Origin: a bacterium
GTDB lineage: Bacteria; Hinthialibacterota; Hinthialibacteria; OLB16
Reading direction: 5' to 3'
DNA length: 64,000 nucleotides
Assembly (NCBI GenBank): GCA_022072055.1
Contig: JAJVIK010000006.1
Location: 62,001 to 126,000, forward strand
The position numbers and the translations under genes were made by a program. Below the pieces are notes generated by a model that was given only the letters and a program-made list of their open reading frames with translations, was not told where the DNA came from and searched no databases. Shown here piece by piece: positions 59,648 to 64,000 of this stretch (positions within the stretch are counted from its first letter, which is position 1; every line of letters starts with the position of its first letter).

Positions 59648-59676
59648 GGCCGCGGCCAATTGTCTTGGCCGCGGCC
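59648..59676 (-). terminator. intrinsic (Rho-independent) terminator
   Basis: GGCCGCGGCCAA (59648-59659) and TTGGCCGCGGCC (59665-59676) form a perfect 12-bp stem with a 5-nt loop. On the minus strand the stem is followed by TTTTTCTTT, as expected for an intrinsic terminator, 32 nt after the stop of the secreted protein gene. Confidence 0.85.
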
Positions 59677-59707
59677 CTTGGATGCAAGCCTTATCAGGCG
59701 CTTGATC

Positions 59708-61366
59708 TCAGTAGATGTCCCAATCCTGGACATCCGTGAGGCTCGCCTGGAAGACGCGAGCGGCGACACCGACCGCGCGCGGCTGACCACCGCAATCGGC
59801 GGCGGCGAGCTCGGCGGGGGTGAGGCCGTTCATCGTGAACCACGCGACGGCGATCGTGTTGTCACCCACGGCGCCCTTCACATCCGCCTGGTCGGCGTCA
59901 TACGCGGTGGCCACATCGGTGTCCGGAGCGGCGATGGCGCTCGGATAGAAGCTGGTGGTCTCGGCGGTGCCATCGTCATTGTAGACGCGGGCAACCGGAG
60001 CCCCGCCGCCGTTCGGCTCGGACGGGTGCTTCCTCCAGCACACCACCAGGTCGCCGTGGATGTTCGAGTCGAGGTCGATGCTGTCGGGATGGACATCACC
60101 CGCCGCGGCGACCGCGAAGTCGTCATCCGGGGTCAGCATCTTCTGCGCGGTGACCGTGCCGCCCACCGTGTCCACAAGGAACTTGAGGATGCAGGGGCGC
60201 TGCGGAGCCACGCCGTTGGCCTGGAAGCGCGAGCCGTAGTACAGGATGTTCGCGCCGCCCGCGAGCGCCATGCGGTTCCCCGGGGTGAGGATGTCGCCGG
60301 CGTTCAGGGTCAACGCATCGTTGGCCTCATACAGCGCCTTCAGGCCGAAGATCTGGGCGATGCGGGTGCCGTTGTTGCGGAACACCGCGATCGAACCATC
60401 GTCCCGATCCACACGGCACGCGAACCAGCCTTCGCCCGCGCAGGCGCCCTGGTTGGTGTCGCCGGCGGCCGTGGTGTGGTTGGAGGTGTTGTAGAAGGTC
60501 GGGGTGGTGGTGACCACGAACGAGCTGGCGGCCGCGTTGGCCACGGTGTGGACATTCACGCGGTTGCCGTCGTTGGTGGTGGTCGCCGGGTTGAACACGG
60601 GAACGACATCCTTGTAGTACCTCAGCACGGAGGGATCGCCGAACGTGCCCGAATCGCGGGAGCGGTCGTTGAGGTAGAAGAGGCTGTTGCCGTTGGACAG
60701 GATCGCGGTTCCGCCGCTACGGCTGCCCTGGTTGTTGGCCTTGAAGTTCACACCGTCCGTGTGCGAGACCGCGCTCGGGATATTCCGACCGCAGGTGACA
60801 TTGGAGACCTTGTTCCCACTGCGATCAAAGCGCTGGAAGAGGCCGTGATCGTTGAAGTGGTTCGGGAACGCCTCGCCATAGACGAGCGCGGCCACGTTCG
60901 TGAATGGGAAATCGACGTCGTTGTTGAAGAAGATCTGGTGGACAATGAACTCACCCGTGTTGGGGTCCGCGCCCAACGAACCTCTCCACCCGAAGCCGCC
61001 CACCGAGCCGTAGCCGACCGCAGCGCCCGGGGTGATGAAATCCCCGCCGCTGTCATCGAGCAAGCCCGGGGCCACGGACAGGATCAGGCCGTTCTTGTCG
61101 AAAATGCTCTTCTTCGGTCCGCACTGGCTGTCGTTCGCGACACCGTAAATGACGAATTCCTCGTTCGTGGTGCTGGGGTTGCGCCCAATGCATTCCACGT
61201 CGAAGTTCGAGCCCTTGTTGTCAATCGGCCAGAACCCCGGGTACACATCCACGTTGTTGGTGAGCGGGTCAATCCCGGCGGTCACCAGATTCGTGTTCTG
61301 CGCCATCGCCAACGGGCACAGAACGCACAGCGCCAAAGTCACAACAAGTGTTTTGCGGAGACTCAT
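59708..61366 (-). CDS. secreted protein of unknown function, probably abundant
   Basis: 552 codons from ATG 61366 (AGGAG 8 nt upstream). Signal peptide MSLRKTLVVTLALCVLCPLAMAQ. The mature part is rich in Asn, Asp, Gly and Thr with repeating strand patterns (GFIVHQ-like, ILSNGNSLFYLNDRS, SFVVTTTPTFYNTS, NILYYGSRFQANGV), suggesting a beta-propeller or beta-solenoid. Six or more cysteines are spread through it. No catalytic signature is recognised. Its own strong promoter, long leader and intrinsic terminator indicate a highly expressed single gene; it ends DVQDWDIY. Confidence 0.75.
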   Translation of the reverse strand: MSLRKTLVVTLALCVLCPLAMAQNTNLVTAGIDPLTNNVDVYPGFWPIDNKGSNFDVECIGRNPSTTNEEFVIYGVANDSQCGPKKSIFDKNGLILSVAPGLLDDSGGDFITPGAAVGYGSVGGFGWRGSLGADPNTGEFIVHQIFFNNDVDFPFTNVAALVYGEAFPNHFNDHGLFQRFDRSGNKVSNVTCGRNIPSAVSHTDGVNFKANNQGSRSGGTAILSNGNSLFYLNDRSRDSGTFGDPSVLRYYKDVVPVFNPATTTNDGNRVNVHTVANAAASSFVVTTTPTFYNTSNHTTAAGDTNQGACAGEGWFACRVDRDDGSIAVFRNNGTRIAQIFGLKALYEANDALTLNAGDILTPGNRMALAGGANILYYGSRFQANGVAPQRPCILKFLVDTVGGTVTAQKMLTPDDDFAVAAAGDVHPDSIDLDSNIHGDLVVCWRKHPSEPNGGGAPVARVYNDDGTAETTSFYPSAIAAPDTDVATAYDADQADVKGAVGDNTIAVAWFTMNGLTPAELAAADCGGQPRAVGVAARVFQASLTDVQDWDIY

Positions 61367-61650
61367 TCGCTTATCTCCTCCTCTCAAGTTTTTGTTTTGG
61401 ATGAATCAACGAAGCAAGACGTTCTCTCAAATTTATCTGTCCCTGCGTCTTCCGTCACGTCTGTTTTGGCCCCTGCCACACCTCCTTTGAAAACATTCCG
61501 GCGAGATCCTTGCTCCGATCCGAAACACCGCCGACACGGAAAGACTCGCTCTCCTTGCGGCGGCTGGTCGGCTTCCGGTGATCCCTCCAAAGTGGCAATC
61601 CATCCCGCCCCCCTCCCTCTAACGGTCCAGGGGGTGGCATACCGCTCACA
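61367..61650 (-). promoter_or_regulatory. long, structured 5' leader of the secreted protein
   Basis: About 284 nt lie between the inferred start of transcription and the ATG at 61366. A hairpin can be drawn with CCGCCG pairing CGGCGG around a region with an inner GGAGAG/CTTTCC stem. No known riboswitch consensus (cyclic-di-GMP, glycine, cobalamin) was found by eye. Confidence 0.4.
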
Positions 61651-61656
61651 GCTCCG

Positions 61657-61686
61657 ATTATTGCATTAGAATCAACCCGATTTCAA
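61657..61686 (-). promoter_or_regulatory. sigma70-type promoter of the secreted protein gene
   Basis: On the minus strand TTGAAA (61681-61686, 5 of 6), 18 nt and AATAAT (61657-61662, 5 of 6). Just upstream is an A-rich stretch (CAAAAAA) resembling an UP element, then a perfect 7-bp inverted repeat (CCGATTC at 61699-61705, GAATCGG at 61726-61732). Confidence 0.6.
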
Positions 61687-61788
61687 GGGGATTTTTTGCC
61701 GATTCCGCGATTTTTTTAGCCCCAAGAATCGGGTCTGTGGAGGGCCATATCCGCGCTTGAACATCTCGTTTCCAACCGCCTTAAACGT
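61687..61788. other. upstream region with A tract and inverted repeat
   Basis: 102 nt between the promoter above and the stop of the ABC gene. It holds the inverted repeat CCGATTC/GAATCGG with a 20-nt centre containing a T run. A terminator for the ABC gene on the minus strand is not supported, because A rather than T follows the stem. Confidence 0.4.
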
Positions 61789-63060
61789 TTACGAAGCGTT
61801 CGATTGAGACACTGCTGTTCCACTAGGCGGCAGCCAGCGCGCCGGATGAAAAAAAATTCCGGCCACCGCCCCCGAGTAGCGGTTCTCCACCTCGCTGGGA
61901 ATCACCGAGAAGCTCTCCGCGTAACTCCACGAGTCCATGATGAGCCCTCGACCCATGGCCACGATCACCTCCAAGTGGTAGTTGCCGGGGTTGAGGAGCA
62001 GGCTCTCCAACACCAATTCCACTTCAAAGCGGTTCGGCGCGGGGTCAAATCCTTCAGCCGAGCCAAGGATGGTCTGACAGACATCGACCGACCATTCGTT
62101 GAGGATCTTGACCGAGATGTAGGGCACGCTGAGGTCGCTATCCTCCGAAACAATCGTGAATCGGATCCGCATTGGGCTGAACTGGCGAAAGGCGCGCGCC
62201 TCGTCGCCGTCGCCATCTAAGAGTGTGACCCGCTCCAAACGCATCCGCTGGTCTCCCAAGCGGTTGGTCACCGCATAGGGGACTCCCCCCACCCCGATCT
62301 GATACTGGTGCTGCCAGACCAAGGCGGCGTACTGATGGGTCACCACTTTGGGCGGCCCATCCATCAGGATGCCTCCGTCCGAGAGCATCACCACCCGGTC
62401 GCAGAAGTTCTCGAGGATCGAGAGATCATGCGAGACAAGCAGGATGGTTTTTCGGCGCGCCTTGAAGCGCCGGAAGATGTCCACCGCCGACTCCCGGAAG
62501 AGGGCGTCCCCCACCGCGAAAATCTCATCCAAGATCAGGATGTCCGGATCCAGGTGGCTGGCGATGGAAAACCCCAGGCGCTGGACCATTCCCGTGGAGT
62601 AGTGCTTGATGGGGGTCTTGGCGAAGCGCGAAAGGCCGGCATCGCTGAAGATGGCCTCCATTTTCGCGTTCAGGTCTCTCTCCGGAAGCCCGAGGATCAC
62701 GCCGTTGAGCAGCACATTCTCCTCGCCGGTCATCTCGGGGTGGAACCCGGCGCCGAGTTCCAGGAGCGAGGCCACCCTGCCCGAAACCGAGAGGGTCCCG
62801 TCACTGGGGTGGGTGATCCCCGCGATGAGCTTGAGCAGGGTGCTTTTCCCGGCTCCGTTGGCCCCGCAGATTCCCAGCGCCTGTCCCTTGGGAACATCCA
62901 GGTCGATCCCTCGCAGGACTTCGAGCACATCCAGATGCCGTCCCCTCACCTTCCGGAGGAACAGGGATTTGAGCGAGCGCTCCTCGTCGCTTCCGAGATA
63001 ATAGCGCTTGGAAAGCCCCCGCGCGCGGATGGCCAAGTCTTCGGGCAGGTTGTCACTCAT
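61789..63060 (-). CDS. ABC polysaccharide-export ATPase with Wzt-type C-terminal domain
   Basis: 423 codons. Walker A GANGAGKST, signature STGMVQRLGFSI and Walker B ILILDEIFAVGD place it with the Wzt/TagH exporters. After residue 250 a second domain of about 170 residues (RLERVTLLDGDGDEAR; YISVKILNEWSVDVCQTIL; NPGNYHLEVIVAMGRG) resembles the carbohydrate-binding beta sandwich of Wzt, which recognises the finished end of the polymer. The membrane partner is not in the window. It lies 27 nt after the sugar transferase gene. Confidence 0.9.
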   Translation of the reverse strand: MSDNLPEDLAIRARGLSKRYYLGSDEERSLKSLFLRKVRGRHLDVLEVLRGIDLDVPKGQALGICGANGAGKSTLLKLIAGITHPSDGTLSVSGRVASLLELGAGFHPEMTGEENVLLNGVILGLPERDLNAKMEAIFSDAGLSRFAKTPIKHYSTGMVQRLGFSIASHLDPDILILDEIFAVGDALFRESAVDIFRRFKARRKTILLVSHDLSILENFCDRVVMLSDGGILMDGPPKVVTHQYAALVWQHQYQIGVGGVPYAVTNRLGDQRMRLERVTLLDGDGDEARAFRQFSPMRIRFTIVSEDSDLSVPYISVKILNEWSVDVCQTILGSAEGFDPAPNRFEVELVLESLLLNPGNYHLEVIVAMGRGLIMDSWSYAESFSVIPSEVENRYSGAVAGIFFHPARWLPPSGTAVSQSNAS

Positions 63061-63087
63061 GAGTGGGAATCGGGTTTGAAACTCGGA

Positions 63088-64000
63088 TCAATAGGCCCCT
63101 TTGCCGAACAAAACCACAGGAATGGTTCGGACCAGGATCACCAGATCGAGCAGGAACGAGCGGTTCTGAATGTAATAGAAGTCATATTCCAGGTTGGCGT
63201 GAAGCGGCAGGTTCTTGCGCCCGAGAATCTGCCACAGGCCGGTGACTCCCGGCGGCACGCGCAGGCGGCTGAGCTGCCAGGGTTCATAGCGCGCCACGAG
63301 CGTGGGCATCTCCGGGCGCGGCCCCACCAGGGTCATCTCCCCGCGCAGCACATTGTAGATTTGGGGAATCTCATCGAGCGAGGTGCGCCTCAGCCAAGCC
63401 CCCAGGCGGCCCAGCACGCGCGGATCGCCCGGCCCGTTGGGGGCCTCGGCATACTCATCGGCGTCCGGGCGCATCGTGCGGAGCTTCACCATCCAGAACT
63501 CCTTCCCATCCAACCCCGCGCGCCTTTGCCAAAAGAAGGGGCTCGCGCCGCTCTTGTAGCGGATGATCGGCGCCAGGACCGCACAGACCAGGAACGCGAG
63601 TGGAGCAAGCAGCGCCGCCACCGTGATGTCCAGGCCGCGCTTCAGGACCAGGTAACCGGGATGAGGGGAGCCCGGCCCCAAGTTCGCCACCAACACCCCA
63701 TCAATCTCCTCCACTCCCACCGAGCGGTTCACCAGCACGGTCGAAAGGTCATGACACACAAAACGGAAATGCACATCATGGTTCGAAGGGCAGCGCGAGA
63801 TCAGGTTGAGAATCTCCGCCTGGGACAATCCCTCGGAGGCGAAAACCACCTGGTCGATCCCGCCCACCTCGAGAATCTTGGGGAGCTGACCGATGTCCCC
63901 GAGCACATCCTTCGGTATCACCCCGGGAGGGGTCTCGGGCTCCTCGCCCACGCGAAGCACGCCGACCACCTGATGCTCGCGGACAGTCGCCCCGACAAGC
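63088..64000 (-). CDS. initiating sugar-phosphate transferase (WbaP/Wca-type), partial at 5' end
   Basis: The frame is open to the right edge, so the start lies outside; at least 304 codons are visible. The C-terminal catalytic domain is intact: a membrane helix (DITVAALLAPLAFLVCAVLAP), KLRTMRPDADEY, LRRTSLDEIPQIYNVLRGEM, VGPRPEMPTLV and RVPPGVTGLWQI, all typical of bacterial sugar transferases that load a hexose-phosphate on undecaprenyl phosphate. Upstream is the nucleotide-binding-like domain (VVGVLRVGEEPETPPG). It starts assembly of the polysaccharide exported by the adjacent ABC ATPase. Confidence 0.92.
   Translation of the reverse strand, partial: LVGATVREHQVVGVLRVGEEPETPPGVIPKDVLGDIGQLPKILEVGGIDQVVFASEGLSQAEILNLISRCPSNHDVHFRFVCHDLSTVLVNRSVGVEEIDGVLVANLGPGSPHPGYLVLKRGLDITVAALLAPLAFLVCAVLAPIIRYKSGASPFFWQRRAGLDGKEFWMVKLRTMRPDADEYAEAPNGPGDPRVLGRLGAWLRRTSLDEIPQIYNVLRGEMTLVGPRPEMPTLVARYEPWQLSRLRVPPGVTGLWQILGRKNLPLHANLEYDFYYIQNRSFLLDLVILVRTIPVVLFGKGAY

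Noticed and set aside
61367-61650. Cyclic-di-GMP, glycine or cobalamin riboswitch in the leader
   Set aside because: No consensus core for any of them could be matched by eye; only generic hairpins are seen.
59588-61669. Long frame (693 codons) on the plus strand opposite the secreted protein gene
   Set aside because: Antisense shadow caused by GC-rich codons; no ribosome-binding site or family motif, whereas the minus-strand gene has signal peptide, promoter and terminator.
1-64000. CRISPR arrays, prophage, transposases or integrases
   Set aside because: No regularly spaced repeats and no protein with such motifs was found on either strand.

Overview
The window is about 64 kb of GC-rich DNA from a Gram-negative-type bacterium that is rich in secreted proteins. 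Family content points to the Planctomycetota/PVC or Hydrogenedentota/Sumerlaeota neighbourhood: a DUF1549/DUF1553 plus DUF1501 pair, PQQ-type beta-propellers, a sulfatase, a ceramidase-like protein, tandem GspG-like pseudopilins, and a binding-protein/permease fusion. This placement is inference from family content; there is no rRNA or other marker to settle it. I found no tRNA, rRNA, CRISPR, integrase or transposase. Start codons include ATG and GTG, and several canonical -35/-10 promoters can be read.

Layout. 1-2 kb: partial Gfo/Idh/MocA oxidoreductase and a divergent radical SAM protein. 2-6.7 kb (minus): tightly overlapping operon of a GT4 glycosyltransferase, prmC, a GT-C-like membrane protein and a ceramidase-like protein, preceded by a hairpin that covers the first ribosome-binding site. 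6.8-11.6 kb (minus): type II secretion/type IV pilus operon with three minor pseudopilin-like genes, the GspE ATPase and the GspF platform protein. 11.6-15.1 kb (minus): cyclase-family hydrolase, IlvD/Edd dehydratase and hexapeptide acyltransferase. 15.2-19.3 kb (minus): SPFH protein, ribbon-helix-helix protein, bacterial-PH-like protein, sulfatase and GT2 glycosyltransferase, with a palindrome over the -10 of the promoter. 19.5-26.7 kb (plus): FAD oxidoreductase, three B12-type radical SAM proteins and a repeat lipoprotein in one colinear cassette. 26.8-38 kb: secreted glycoside-hydrolase-like and sialidase-like proteins, three PQQ-type propellers, a DUF3311/sodium symporter pair, an orphan DUF2283 protein and a PaaK-like adenylate-forming protein. 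38-44.5 kb: exported glutathione peroxidase, then a sugar-uptake operon (binding-protein/permease fusion, second permease, GH130, enolase-superfamily enzyme). 44.6-44.9 kb: a decayed DUF433/DUF5615 toxin-antitoxin module. 44.9-51.8 kb (minus): class III nucleotidyl cyclase, queG, methyltransferase, priA and a large membrane protein. 52.1-57.6 kb (plus): DUF1549/DUF1501 pair and three tandem GspG-like pseudopilins. 57.8-61.4 kb (minus): a secreted protein with its own promoter, long leader and intrinsic terminator, followed by a two-domain parvulin chaperone. 61.8-64 kb (minus): Wzt-like polysaccharide-export ATPase and a partial initiating sugar transferase.

How the genes work together (inference). 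The organism appears to scavenge complex carbohydrates: extracytoplasmic hydrolases and propellers, ABC and sodium-driven uptake, mannoside phosphorolysis and acid-sugar dehydration. It secretes through a type II-like apparatus whose genes are split over at least two loci, and it makes surface polysaccharide. The least explained blocks are the triple radical SAM cassette, the SPFH-RHH-PH operon, and the decayed toxin-antitoxin scar.
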